From Lepidurus packardi (lineage: Eukaryota; Arthropoda; Branchiopoda; Notostraca; Triopsidae): a stretch of 64,000 nt of DNA. Shown one piece after another: positions 41,980-55,500 of this stretch (its first letter is position 1; the number at the start of each line of letters is the position of its first letter). Location: the NCBI GenBank assembly GCA_023053545.1, contig JAKZAN010000001.1, positions 2,748,565-2,812,564 of the forward strand, written 5' to 3'. The notes beneath the pieces are model-generated. The model saw nothing but the letters and a program-made list of their open reading frames with translations, did no database searches and was not told where the DNA came from. Position numbers and translations under genes: made by a program.

Positions 41980-44757
41980 ACCACCAGAGAGGGTCGGTGG
42001 GAAAGGAAAAAGTATCCTCAAACGTTAAATGGAAACACCCCGACCAGTACTACGGACCCAAACTTCAAACCCCAATCAGTTGACCAAACCCCAATCTACA
42101 ATGATATCATCGCAGAAATTTCCACTGGCTACAAAACCGCAGTGGTACCAGTAGTCGTAGGTAATTTGTTGCTTACCGCTCTCGTCGACAGCGGAGCAGG
42201 ACTTTCCCTATTGAACGAGAACGTCTTTTTAGCCCTTCAACAGTCCGGTCATTCCCTTCAGACCATTTCAGCCGATGTTAGATTATTCTCGATCAGCAAT
42301 GCCGAACTCAAAACTGGCGGAGTTTACGAAACTGAAATCTCCATTTTAGGCCGCCAATATGCCCACCAATTCGTTGTTAGCTCACAAATCAACTATGACC
42401 TTGTGATTGGCATAGACTTTATCTGCAAGCATGGCCTAGTTATAGACGGCAAAGATCAAATGGTCTATTTTCCTCCTGTGAGTAGCCCAGACGCTTCCAA
42501 TCCTGGTCACCAAACCGATCCTTTACCGAAAACCATAGTGGAACCAAATACCTGCTCTCCCACCCCGATTTTACCAAGCCCTCGACCAACCAACAATCCT
42601 GTTAAAGAACTTGTCCAAACCGTAGAACCAGAAGATGAATTTGCTCCTTTTCTCGCCGAAAATAAACAAATAACCCAACTCCCAAGCCACCGAATCTTCC
42701 TTCAAAAGGATGTAGTCGTGTTTCCCGGCACCAGTAGAATTGTACAAGGTCGAATTGATACTCCCAAAAATGTCGAAAACCCAACCAATTTCCTACCGCG
42801 ATTTGGCCGAACTGGTATTGTAGAACCAGCTGAACTTTACCGCTCGTACATTTATGTCGAGCCAGTAATTGTCACCACTGACGGAAGCTCTGTTATTCCC
42901 ATCGTAATTTCGAACATGTCTTCCGAGACCGTCCGTCTTTCCTCCAAAGAATTCGTTGGTCTTTTAGACTTCGACGTTATTCCTAATCCCAGTACCATTT
43001 CGGTGAATTCCGTCAATATCGAATATCGTACTGAGGATCTCCTGCTAGCACAGCCCCAGCCCACCAAACTTGACGAACAAAAATTCAACATTGGCACTAC
43101 CCTACCTGAACATTGAAGAGAAAAACTTGTAGCCCTATTAGAGCAAAACGCTGACATCTTTGCAAAATCCGATATGGATATGGGTCGAACAAACGAAGTC
43201 CAGCATACGATTGACGTCCAAGGACATCCTCCTATCCACCAAAGACCATACCGAGTACCCGAATCCCTTCAGACAACCATGGAAGACAAAATCAAGGCAA
43301 TGCTAGAAGCAGGCGTGATCTCTGAATCTAACTCCCCCTGGGGATCACCAGTTCTTTTAGTGGACAAGAAAGACGGATCCAAACGATTAGTAATCGACTT
43401 TCGTAAACTTAACGCCGTGACCCGAAAAGACCAATAACCCATGCCCAACATCCACGAGTCTCTAAACCATTTAGCCGAATCTAAATACTTTTCCCTTTTT
43501 GACCTTGTCAATGGATTTTGGCAGATCGAAATAGACCCGGTTGACCGCGAAAAGACCGCTTTCTCTTCCCCCTATGGCCATTACCAATTTAACCAAATGC
43601 CCTTTGGCTTATGCAATGCCCCTGCGACATTTCAACGCCTGATGAACAACGTCCTAAAAGGTCTAGTGAACAAAATATGACTAGCATATATTGATGACAT
43701 CATTGTTTTCAGCAAAACTTTTGAAGATCATTTGAACCGCATAGACCTAGTCTTCCAACGACTCCGAGAAGCCGGCCTTAGACTAAAACCGTCCAAATGT
43801 GAGTTTTTTAAAGAACGAATCAAGTATCTTGGACACATCGTTTCCGCCCAAGGTATTGAACCCGACCCCGACAAAGTATCCGCAATCTATAACTACCCTA
43901 CACCGACCACCGTCAAGGAAGTCCAATCCTTTCTGGGTTTAGTTGGCTATTACCGTCGATTTATTAACAATTTCTCGAAAATTGCGCATCCATTGTCCAA
44001 ATTAACGGTTAAGAACATTCCCTTTTGTTGGGAACCTGAGCAAGACGAAGCCTATGTCCTCCTTAAAGGCAAACTTATGCTTTGGCCTATTTTGGCTTAC
44101 CCTAATTTCGACTCTCCATTTTTCTTACATACCGACGCTTCCGATTTCGCTCTTGGTGCCGTGTTAGCCCAAACACAAGATTCTAAAGAAGTCGCCATCG
44201 CTTACGCTAGTCGAACCCTGTCGAAAGCCGAGAAAAATTACAGTAAACCAGAAAAGGAAGCTTTAGCCGTAGTCTGGGCCATTAAACATTTTAGAACCTA
44301 CCTGTACGGACGACACTTTACCGTCTTTACTGATCACCATTCTCTCCGCTGGCTAATGTCCGTTAAGGATTCTTCTTCCCGATTAGTTCGTTGGTCTCTC
44401 ACATTAGCCGAATATGATTATGATGTCCAGTATCGACCTGGCAGAGTTAACAAAAACGCTGACGCCCTTACACGTATCCCCATAACCTCCGACCGAACTA
44501 CAGAAACAAGTACTATTAGCACAGTCCAAACCGACCAACCAGTCAACATCCTAAACATTACAGAAGAACAACTCCGAAAACTTCAATATGAAGACTCATA
44601 CTGCAGACCCCTCTATGATTACCTTACCACTGGAAAAATCCCCGAAAACGATCGTAGACCCCCCTGGCTATTTGAAATTGAAAATTATTTCGTCGACGAA
44701 AATAACGGTTTGCTCTATCACCTGTCTCTACCCCGGATAAAAGCCCCACGAGATTAG
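41980..44757 (+). pseudogene. gypsy Pol, part 1: protease, RT, RNase H (three internal stops)
   Basis: One continuous phase carries protease (LVDSGAGLSLLN, near 42185), RT entry and catalytic region ([35 protein letters not shown]), RNase H (HTDASDFALGAVLAQ, FTDHHSLRWLM, NADALTRIP) and the linker to integrase. In-frame stops occur at 43114-43116 (TGA, before RT), 43435-43437 (TAA, inside RT), 43678-43680 (TGA, just before the YIDD box) and 44755-44757 (TAG, before the integrase zinc region). There is no frameshift. As it stands the copy cannot make full Pol. Confidence 0.85.
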
Positions 44758-47664
44758 GTCATTAACCAAATTGTCGTCCGAAAGGTCCTAATACGAGATG
44801 TCTTAACCACGAATCATGATCACCTTTTAGCCGGACACTTAGGATATTTTAAAACACTTAATCGTGTTCCCAGCCGATTTTTCTGGAAGACTATGTTCAA
44901 TGACGTTAAAAGACATTGCCAGACTTGTCTACTCTGTGCTCGAAGAAAACCCTCTAGTTTGCAGAAAAACGCACTCCTAGGTACCTTACCTCCCGTTCAA
45001 GGTCCATTCCATCGCCTTGCTGTCGACATTCTAGGTCCTTTTCCCCCTACAATGGATGGCAACCGATATCTCCTCGTCTTTGTCGACCACTTCACAAAAT
45101 GGCCCGAAGCTTTCCCAATTCCAACCCAAGATGCAAGAACCGTAGCTCGAATTTTCGTAGAACACATAATTTGTAGACACGGTATCCCTTTTGAGCTCCT
45201 ATCTGACCGTGGGACTAACTTCCTCTCTAAACTCGTTAAAGAAATTTGCGAGTACCTCAAGATCACTAAAACGAACACCACAGCCTATAATCCAAAATGC
45301 AACGGAATGGTCGAACGACATCACCGAGTATTGATGGACGGTATGGCGAAATTTTGTGAGGGAAGCCAAGGAAATTGGGATGAGCAAATCAATTTTGTCT
45401 TGTTTTCCTACCGAACAGCCATTCACCCTAGCACCGACGAAACCCCTTTTTTCCTATTACACGGCCGAGATCCCAATATCGACGTCAATGCCTTTCTTGC
45501 CCCCCGTCGCCCAAATTATGCTGTAACTGAAGACTACAAAGCTGAACTAGTTCAAAGGTTGCACCAGGCGTTCACATATGTCCGAGAACGACTGCTTTCC
45601 GCTCACGAAGACCAAAAAGAATATTACGATCGACGAATGAGACCCGTTACCTTTGAGATTGGCGAGAAGGTCCTCAAATGTAATACTGCCCTGAAGGTTG
45701 GAGAATCCCCCAAACTAGCGCTCAACTCATGGATGGGACCGTACAGAATTATCAAGAAAACAGGAGATCAAACCTTTTTAATTCAAGACTCGAAAACTTT
45801 AAAAGACGAAAATGTGAATGTAAACAGACTAAAACACTACGTCGAACAAACGTTCGCTGGTGACACCCCATTAACAGAGTCCAGTATTGAAAAATTGCCT
45901 GATCCGAAAATCCCTTCTATACCCCTTACCGTCGAGCAAACCCAAAAGCAACTGGCAGGTTTACTTAAGACCCTTACCGAACTTATTACCGGACCACCTC
46001 AACCACAGCCAGCAAAACCATCCGAACTTCCTTGGAACAATGCCAGCACCTTACCTACTACCCTACTTCATCCTACCCACCAACACCTACATCCACATTC
46101 CCTTGCCACAACACTATCTCCGCCCACAACCCCAAATAGTAGCCAAGAAACTACCGGAGAAACTCATTCACCTAACTCTCCGAACATTCTTAACAACTCC
46201 GAAGACTCCGAATATTTGCAGATGCCAGCTCCTAATCGTGATTCAAGCACTCCAGGACCACCCCGTGAACAAACTTGGTTAGATCATCGAAGTCCCGTTG
46301 GCCCAAACAATTCAAGCTCATCCACCGATACCAGCACAACAAATACAAGTTCATCATCATATGACTCCCCCGCCTTTGGCGATGATGCAACTTTTCGACC
46401 CCGTACACATAGCACACCAGAAGACCATCGCACTCCTAACGAATCTCCACTCTCCGTCCGACCACGATCTCTATCCGTTAATGATCAACCTCCCTTACGC
46501 AGTATCCTCCAACCCCCTACTTTACAATTCCAACAACCTACCCAAACTACCCGCTCTGGTAGACAATCCAAACCGCCTGTCCGCTTCGCCGATCAAGTAT
46601 TCAAGTTGAACTCATTTAAAGGTCCAATCTTCGGAACAGTTGTTACCCTGATGGCTTTATGTTGCTTTCCACTTGATGCTCAATTTAATCAAGACCATTA
46701 CCGCCTTTCGTTGGGAAGTTTAATCCGATATGAAGATCAGTTGACCATAACCAGCTCAAAATGGACACTCGTAGCTGACGTCGATCTAACAACTTACGAC
46801 CAAATTATCGAACACCTTGACCAGTACTTGCATACATTCACGCCATTCCCCGTTGAATTCAACATTACCGATATCCACGAAATCTCCATTCTAGGGAAAA
46901 CTCAAACCGTTCACATTTCGAACATAAAAAATCTGCAAGCCCAAAGTCTAACCGCCCTTCTTAATATGACAGTTACAAGAGAAAACAACGTGTTCCTTAG
47001 AGATCTACAAGAGATGAAAAACAAACTTCAAAACATCCGGCAAACTATTACGACCAACAAACGCGATAAACGTTTCGTATTAATTCCCGGTGCAAGCAAA
47101 GTACTCCATTTCCTTTTTGGTACCGCCGGTGACGACGATCTTCAGGCTATCAATGAGCTGTCAAATCAAATGACGAAAAAATTGACTAGCATCGCTCACA
47201 TTCAACATTTACAAGCATCTCTCATTCAAACCACCCATGAAGAGGCCCTCCGAAACAAAAACACCATAAAAAATATTACGGAAGCTATTAAAATCATCAG
47301 CACAACAATAGATCAATATCACAAGGAAACAGACCATTCACTCGAAAACATATTACAATTAACCACCGCTAATGCCGAAATCCAGATCAATTTAAAATTC
47401 GCTAATAATCTACTCCAGTGTCTAAATGACGATCTAACACTTATCGCAACTGGAAGACTACCCAAACAATTGATACCTCCCATAAAATTAATCCCAATAC
47501 TTGAAGAAATAGAGAACAGATTACCTACAGGTTGGACCATAATGACAAACTCTAAAACCACTAATTTTTGGACACTGTATAGCTCAGCAGGGATCAAAAC
47601 TATTTCCACAAGCAACGGCTTACGACTTTTCATTGAAATTCCGATCAGCCCTCATTTCTCTGAA

Positions 47665-47740
47665 TTTGAACTTTTCCGACTAACCCCATTTCCAACCCCA
47701 ATTCCGGACACAAACACTTACTCCCTCCTCAAAACCACTG
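47665..47740 (+). repeat. source copy of a 76-bp direct duplication
   Basis: Bases 47665-47740 are identical to 48220-48295. This copy is in its natural place within the envelope-like frame. Confidence 0.95.
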
Positions 47741-48219
47741 TCAACTATTTAGCCGTTTCCTTCGATCGCAAAAACTTTATGGAATTTGAACAAACCGATT
47801 TAACGTCCTGTTTACGTCTTGACAAACGTTGGTGTTTAGCTCAAAATCCGATCATCCTCCAAGCATCCAGTAACTCGTGCTCAATCTCGCTTTTCTTAGC
47901 CGACAACATAGCCATTAACAAATTTTGTGAAATTAATATTATTCGTCGGAGCCGAATTTTCCTAAAACCGATAGGAGACAACAAGTGGTTGTACTCCTCT
48001 CCAATCAGTTTTCAGACTAATTTGTTATGGCAATTTTCAAACATCAGTATGCGAATTGCCGAAAGAAAAGTCGAACTAGCCGGTGTTGGATTACTTACCT
48101 TGCCGCCGAAATGCTCACTGCAAGCTCCAACTTTTACAATTCCCGCAAGTTTTACCGGACAATCCACTCTTTCCGCCAACACCCCAAATATTACCCTAAT
48201 CTCATTGACCCATTTTTTC

Positions 48220-48295
48220 TTTGAACTTTTCCGACTAACCCCATTTCCAACCCCAATTCCGGACACAAACACTTACTCCCTCCTCAAAACCACTG
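48220..48295 (+). repeat. duplicated 76-bp segment at the gypsy/BEL junction
   Basis: Exact copy of 47665-47740, lying between the truncated gypsy end and the minus-strand BEL gag. It looks like a templated filler at a repair junction. Confidence 0.95.
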
Positions 48296-49345
48296 ACGGA
48301 GGTTTCGATAGAAGAATTTGACGAGGTATGAAGAGCTATTTGAGCGAAAGTCGTGTCTTCAGGAGTCGCAGAAGGGGAACAAACATTAGTAGTTTGATGT
48401 AAGCTGGTGTGATGTTTTTTTCGACAGATCCTGCAGGTATTTTTTGAACGACAGTCGGCGGCTTGATGTGAGCCACTTAGACAATTAAAACAAAGTTTAT
48501 GATCCTTGACAAATCTCTTACGTTCATCCGCAGTCGCCAATTTTGTACATATGCTCGGTGTATGAGATTCTTGACAGAAAACGCAACAGGGTGTCTTGGG
48601 AGGAGCTTGAGAGACTGTAAGAGCAACAGCTGTAGGCATAGAAGAATTAGGATGTAACGTCTTCTGACCAATAGTTCGACCTGGTGTTCCCAGCTCCACC
48701 GCCCCGCATGTAGGTTGGGATGATTTTGGTCTCCTTTCCAAATCGCTCAATAAGGATGTCGATAGCCTTTTCATAATTGTCATTGGAGAGACTAAGACCG
48801 GCAATAGACGTGGCAGCTTCTTTCTCAAGGAGGGACTTTAGATAGTTGAATTTTGAAATATTAGTCAGATGGATGTTATTGTGGACTTCTGATTTAAATG
48901 AGTCCCAGAATTCCCTCCACTTGAGGATGTTTCCATCAAAGATCGGTAGGACTAATTTTGGTAACTTAGAGTTACCTTCATAAGTGGAAGTTGTAAACGA
49001 TTGGTTCAGAACATGAGACGACTGTTGAGTAGTTTTCTGGAGCACATCAAGGCGTATAAGGAGGTCCGTTTTTTGTTCATTAATTTTCATCCGGTAATCT
49101 TCCGCTTGTTCAAGCTCTTCAAGAATCTTGTCTTCGTCCTTCAGACTCAAAATAACACGTTCTTGGACTTCTTCTAGTGAGTTGAGCTTTTGCGTGATCT
49201 GGTCCACCATGGACTGTATCTTAACTGTTCTTGCCGAAACAGGAAGATTATCTTCTAACACTTCCGTTACCTTGTTCAGGAGTTTGGTAATGGCACCACG
49301 TTGTGCTCTTCGTATAAGAACTGAATCAGCCCTTTCCGAAGACAT
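48296..49345 (-). pseudogene. BEL/Pao Gag fragment
   Basis: Starts at ATG 49345 four bases after the PBS. N-terminal coiled-coil region (KLLNKVTEVLEDNLPVSA...EEVQERVILSLKDEDKILEE), then the DUF1759-like core (LPKLVLPIFDGNILKWREFW, LEKEAATSIAGLSLSNDNY, AIDILIERFG). A frameshift and probably a deletion of the expected spacer lie at about 48690-48720. In the next frame three knuckles follow: CCVFCQESHTPSIC, CFNCLSGSHQAADC and CRICRKKHHTSLH. Coding ends at the junction with duplicated gypsy sequence at 48295. Different in sequence from BEL1. Confidence 0.82.
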
Positions 49346-49348
49346 CCT

Positions 49349-49363
49349 GGTCACGGCACCAAA
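49349..49363 (-). promoter_or_regulatory. BEL3 primer-binding site
   Basis: Minus strand TTTGGTGCCGTGACC just upstream of the gag ATG; TTTGGTGCCG is the common start of BEL/Pao primer-binding sites. Confidence 0.65.
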
Positions 49364-49365
49364 TA

Positions 49366-49591
49366 ATTTCACGGAGGAAATTTAGAAAAGGTATAAGAAA
49401 GCCTGCGTTGTGTTAAGGGGATGGATGTCTTCAGAAATCAGGGATTTAGTTAAAAATATAAATGTATTGACTTAAGAACTTTACGAAAAAACGTGTCGTC
49501 AAGTCTGAGCTAAAAGGGATGTGCCCCCCACCAAACCAGCCTTCTCACCAGGCTTACAAATGGTAGCAGCCCATTCGAATCACTCCGCGAC
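49366..49591 (-). repeat. partial 5' LTR of BEL3
   Basis: Noncoding 225 bp between the PBS and the satellite; no second copy to delimit it. Confidence 0.45.
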
Positions 49592-52500
49592 AATTCATGA
49601 ATTAAGTCAGTAATTCATGAATTAAGTCAGTAATTCATGAATTAAATCAGTAATTCATGAATTAAATCAGTAATTCATGAATTAAGTCAGCAATTCATTA
49701 ATTAAATCAGTAATTCATGAATTAAGTCAGTAATTCATGAATTAAGTCAGTAATTCATGAATTAAGTCAGTAATTCATGAAGTAAGTCAGTAATTCATGA
49801 ATTAAGTCAGTAATTCATGAATTAAGTCCGTAGTTCATGAAATAAGTCAGTAATTCAATAATTAAGTCAGGAATTCATGAATTAAGTCAGTAATTCAATA
49901 ATTAAATCAGAAGTTAATTATTTATGTTATGAATTAATTAATTAAGTCAATAATTCATGAATTAATTCCGTAATTCATGAATTAAGTCCGTAATTCATGA
50001 ATTAAGTCCGTAATTCATGAATTAAGTCAGTAATTCATGAATTAAGTCAGTAATTCATGAATTTAGTCAGTAATTCATGAATTAAGTCAGTAATTCATGA
50101 ATTAAATCAGTAATTCATGAATTAAGTCAGCAATTCATTAATTAAATCAGTAATTCATGAATTAAGTCAGTAATTCATTAATTAAGTCAGTAATTCACGA
50201 AGTAAGTCAGTATTTCACGAATTAAGTCAGTAATTCATGAATTAAGTCCGTAGTTCATGAAATAAGTCAGTAATTCGATAATTAAGTCAGGAATTCATTA
50301 ATTAAGTCAGTAATTCAATAATTAAATCAGAAATTAATTATTTATGTTATGAATTAATTAATTAAGTCAATAATTCATGAATTAAGTCCGTAATTCATGA
50401 ATTAAGTCCGTAATTCATGAATTAAGTCCGTAATTCATGAATTAAGTCAGTAATTCATGAATTAAGTCCGTAGTTCATGAAATAAGTCAGTAATTCAATA
50501 ATTAAGTCAGGAATTCATGAATTAAGTCAGTAATTCAATAATTCAATCAGAAATTAATTATTTATGTTATGAATTAATTAATTAAGTCAGTAATTCATGA
50601 ATTAAGTCTGTAATTCATGAATTATGTCCGTAATTCATGAATTAAGTCAGTAATTCATGAATTAAGTCAGTAATTCATGAATTAAGTCAGTAATTCATGA
50701 ATTAAGTCAGTAATTCATGAATTAAGTCAGTAATTCATGAATTAAATCAGTAATTCATGAATTAAGTCAGCAATTCATTAATTAAATCAGTAATTCATTA
50801 ATTAAGTCAGTAATTCACGAAGTAAGTCAGTATTTCATGAATTAAGTCAGTAATTCATGAATTAAGTCAGTAATTCAATAATTAAATCAGAAATTAATTA
50901 TTTATGTTATGAATTAATTAATTAAGTCAATAATTCATGAATTAAGTCCGTAATTCATGAATTAAGTCCGTAATTCATGAATTAAGTCCGTAGTTCATGA
51001 AATAAGTCAGTAATTCAATAATTTAGTCAGGAATTCATGAATTAAGTCAGCAATTCAATAATTCAATCAGAAATTAATTATTTATGTTATGAATTAATTA
51101 ATTAAGTCAGTAATTCATGAATTAAGTCTGTAATTCATGAATTATGTCCGTAATTCATGAATTAAGTCAGTAAATCATGAATTAAGTCAGTAATTCATGA
51201 ATTAAGTCAGTAATTCATGAATTAAATCAGTAATTCATGAATTAAGTCAGCAATTCATTAATTAAATCAGTAATTCATGAATTAAGTCCGTAGTTCATGA
51301 AATAAGTCAGTAATTCAATAATTAAGTCAGGAATTCATGAATTAAGTCAGTAATTCAATAACTAAATCAGAAATAATTATTTATGAAATGAATTAATTAA
51401 TTAAGTCCGTAATTCATGAATTAAGTCCGTAATTCATGAATTAAGTCCGTAATTCATGAATTAAGTCAGTAATTCATTAATTAAGTCAGTAATTCATGAA
51501 TTAAGTCAGCAATTCATTAATTAAGTCAGTAATTCATGAATTAAGTCAGTAATTCATGAATTAAATCAGTAATTCATGAATTAAGTCAGCAATTCATTAA
51601 TTAAATCAGTAATTCATGAATTAAATCAGTAATTCATGAATTAAGTCAGCAATTCATTAATTAAATCAGTAATTCATGAATTAAGTCAGTAATTCATTAA
51701 TTAAGTCAGTAATTCATTAATTAAGTCAGTAATTCATGAAGTAAGTCAGTAATTCATGAATTAAGTCAGTAATTCATGAATTAAGTCCGTAGTTCATGAA
51801 ATAAGTCAGTAATTCAATAATTAAGTCAGGAATTCATGAATTAAGTCAGGAATTCAATAATTCAATCAGAAATTAATTATTTATGTTATGAATTAATTAA
51901 TTAAGTCAGTAATTCATTAATTAAGTCCGTAATTCATGAATTATGTCCGTAATTCATGAATTAAGTCAGTAATTCATGAATTAAGTCAGTAATTCATGAA
52001 TTAAGTCAGTAATTCATGAATTAAGTCAGTAATTCAGGAATTAAGTCAGTAATTCATGAATTAAATCAGCAATTCATTAATTAAATCAGCAATTCATTAA
52101 TTAAATCAGTAATTCATGAATTAAGTCAGTAATTCATTAATTAAGCCAGTAATTCACGAAGTAAGTCAGTATTTCATGAATTAAGTCAGTAATTCATGAA
52201 TTAAGTCCGTAGTTCATGAAATAAGTCAGTAATTCAATAATTAAGTCAGGAATTCATGAATTAAGTCAGGAATTCAATAATTCAATCAGAAATTAATTAT
52301 TTATGTTATGAATTAATTAATTAAGTCAGTAATTCATTAATTAAGTCCGTAATTCATGAATTATGTCCGTAATTCATGAATTAAGTCAGTAATTCATGAA
52401 TTAAGTCAGTAATTCATGAATTAAGTCAGTAATTCATGAATTAAGTCAGTAATTCAGGAATTAAGTCAGTAATTCATGAATTAAATCAGCAATTCATTAA

Positions 52501-55500
52501 TTAAATCAGCAATTCATTAATTAAATCAGTAATTCATGAATTAAGTCAGTAATTCATTAATTAAGCCAGTAATTCACGAAGTAAGTCAGTATTTCATGAA
52601 TTAAGTCAGTAATTCATGAATTAAGTCCGTAGTTCATGAAATAAGTCAGTAATTCAATAATTAAGTCAGGAATTCATGAATTAAGTCAGTAATTCAATAA
52701 TTAATTCAGAAATTAATTATTTATGTTAGGAATTAATAAATTAATTCAGTAATTCATGAATTAAGTCCGTAATTCATGAATTAATTAACTAAGTCAGTAA
52801 TTCATGAATTAAGTCCGTAGTTCATGAATTAAGTCAGTAATTCATTAATTAAGTCCGTAATTCATGAATTAAGTCAGTAATTCATGAATTAAATCAGTAA
52901 TTCATGAATTAAGTCAGCAATTCATTAATTAAATCAGTATTTCATGAATTAAATCAGTAATTCATGAATTAAGTCAGCAATTCATTAATTAAATCAGTAA
53001 TTCATGAATTAAGTCAGTAATTCATTAATTAAGTCAGTAATTCACGAAGTAAGTCAGCATTTCATGAATTAAGTCAGTAATTCAATAATTAAATCAGAAA
53101 TTAATTATTTATGTTATGAATTAATTAGTTAAGTCAATAATTCATGAATTAAGTCCGTAATTCATGAATTAAGTCCGTAATTCATGAATTAAGTCCGTAA
53201 TTCATGAATTAAGTCCGTAATTCATGAATTAAGTCAGTAATTCATTAATTAAGTCAGTAATTCATGAATTAAGTCAGCAATTCATTAATTAAGTCAGTAA
53301 TTCATGAATTAAGTCAGTAATTCATGAATTAAATCAGTAATTCATGAATTAAGTCAGCAATTCATTAATTAAATCAGTAATTCATGAATTAAATCAGTCA
53401 TTCATGAATTAAGTCAGCAATTCATTAATTAAATCAGTAATTCATGAATTAAGTCAGTAATTCATTAATTAAGTCAGTAATTCATGAATTAAGTCAGTAA
53501 TTCATGAAGTAAGTCAGTAATTCATGAATTAAGTCAGTAATTCATGAATTAAGTCCGTAGTTCATGAAATAAGTCAGTAATTCAATAATTAAGTCAGGAA
53601 TTCATGAATTAAGTCAGGAATTCAATAATTCAATCAGAAATTCATTATTTATGTTATGAATTAATTAATTAAGTCAGTAATTCATTAATTAAGTCCGTAA
53701 TTCATGAATTATGTCCGTAATTCATGAATTAAGTCAGTAATTCATGAATTAAGTCAGTAATTCATGAATTAAGTCAGTAATTCATGAATTAAGTCAGTAA
53801 TTCAGGAATTAAGTCAGTAATTCATGAATTAAATCAGCAATTCATTAATTAAATCAGCAATTCATTAATTAAATCAGTAATTCATGAATTAAGTCAGTAA
53901 TTCATTAATTAAGCCAGTAATTCACGAAGTAAGTCAGTATTTCATGAATTAAGTCAGTAATTCATGAATTAAGTCCGTAGTTCATGAAATAAGTCAGTAA
54001 TTCAATAAATAAGTCAGGAATTCATGAATTAAGTCAGTAATTCAATAATTAATTCAGAAATTAATTATTTATGTTAGGAATTAATAAATTAATTCAGTAA
54101 TTCATGAATTAAGTCCGTAATTCATGAATTAATTAACTAAGTCAGTAATTCATGAATTAAGTCCGTAGTTCATGAATTAAGTCAGTAATTCATTAATTAA
54201 GTCCGTAATTCATGAATTAAGTCAGTAATTCATGAATTAAATCAGTAATTCATGAATTAAGTCAGCAATTCATTAATTAAATCAGTATTTCATGAATTAA
54301 ATCAGTAATTCATGAATTAAGTCAGCAATTCATTAATTAAATCAGTAATTCATGAATTAAGTCAGTAATTCATTAATTAAGTCAGTAATTCACGAAGTAA
54401 GTCAGCATTTCATGAATTAAGTCAGTAATTCAATAATTAAATCAGAAATTAATTATTTATGTTATGAATTAATTAGTTAAGTCAATAATTCATGAATTAA
54501 GTCCGTAATTCATGAATTAAGTCCGTAATTCATGAATTAAGTCCGTAATTCATGAATTAAGTCCGTAATTCATGAATTAAGTCAGTAATTCATTAATTAA
54601 GTCAGTAATTCATGAATTAAGTCAGCAATTCATGAATTAAGTCAGTAATTCATGAATTAAGTCAGTAATTCATGAATTAAATCAGTAATTCATGAATTAA
54701 GTCAGCAATTCATTAATTAAATCAGTAATTCATGAATTAAATCAGTCATTCATGAATTAAGTCAACAATTCATTAATTAAATCAGTAATTCATGAATTAA
54801 GTCAGTAATTCATTAATTAAGTCAGTAATTCATGAATTAAGTCAGTAATTCATGAAGTAAGTCAGTAATTCATGAATTAAGTCAGTAATTCATGAATTAA
54901 GTCCGTAGTTCATGAAATAAGTCAGTAATTCAATAATTAAGTCAGGAATTCATGAATTAAGTCAGGAATTCAATAATTCAATCAGAAATTAATTATTTAT
55001 GTTATGAATTAATTAATTAAGTCAGTAATTCATTAATTAAGTCCGTAATTCATGAATTATGTCCGTAATTCATGAATTAAGTCAGTAATTCATGAATTAA
55101 GTCAGTAATTCATGAATTAAGTCAGTAATTCATGAATTAAGTCAGTAATTCAGGAATTAAGTCAGTAATTCATGAATTAAATCAGCAATTCATTAATTAA
55201 ATCAGCAATTCATTAATTAAATCAGTAATTCATGAATTAAGTCAGTAATTCATTAATTAAGCCAGTAATTCACGAAGTAAGTCAGTATTTCATGAATTAA
55301 GTCAGTAATTCATGAATTAAGTCCGTAGTTCATGAAATAAGTCAGTAATTCAATAATTAAGTCAGGAATTCATGAATTAAGTCAGTAATTCAATAATTAA
55401 ATCAGAAATTAATTATTTATGTTAGGAATTAATAAATTAATTCAGTAATTCATGAATTAATTAACTAAGTCAGTAATTCATGAATTAAGTCCTTAGTTCA

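Larger units (their letters stand above)
39919..48219 (+). mobile_element. Ty3/gypsy retrotransposon with envelope-like gene (errantivirus-like), 3'-truncated
   Basis: 5' LTR, primer-binding site, gag, pol and an envelope-like region follow in order. The 3' part of env, polypurine tract and 3' LTR are missing; the element ends at a 76-bp duplicated piece and then foreign BEL sequence. The pol-to-env frame contains four in-frame stop codons (43114, 43435, 43678, 44755) and no frameshift. Confidence 0.85.
44758..48321 (+). pseudogene. gypsy integrase fused in frame to envelope-like protein
   Basis: The frame is open for 1142 codons from 44893. Integrase occupies roughly the first 330 residues: CQTCLLCARRK zinc site, VDILGPFPP (Asp), LLSDRGTNF (Asp), GMVERHHRVL (Glu) and a GPY/F module (WMGPYRIIKK). 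A Pro/Ser/Thr-rich linker of about 230 residues follows. Then comes a short hydrophobic segment (near residue 580) and an insect-retrovirus/baculovirus F-like envelope region with a furin-like RDKR site (near 47063), then a fusion-peptide-like LFGTAGDDDLQAINEL. The C-terminal membrane anchor is missing: real sequence ends at about 48219 and the rest is a duplicated piece plus BEL sequence. An envelope in the same frame as integrase is unusual; errantiviruses normally use a spliced separate env. Confidence 0.75.
48296..49591 (-). mobile_element. BEL/Pao element 3, 5' fragment on the minus strand
   Basis: On the minus strand: partial 5' LTR (49591 down to about 49366), PBS, then gag. Protease, RT and integrase are lost at the 48295 junction. 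The LTR side is cut by the 20-bp satellite at 49592. Confidence 0.75.

Noticed and set aside
48235..48295. C-terminal extension of the minus-strand BEL gag
   Set aside because: This part is the antisense of the duplicated 76-bp gypsy piece.
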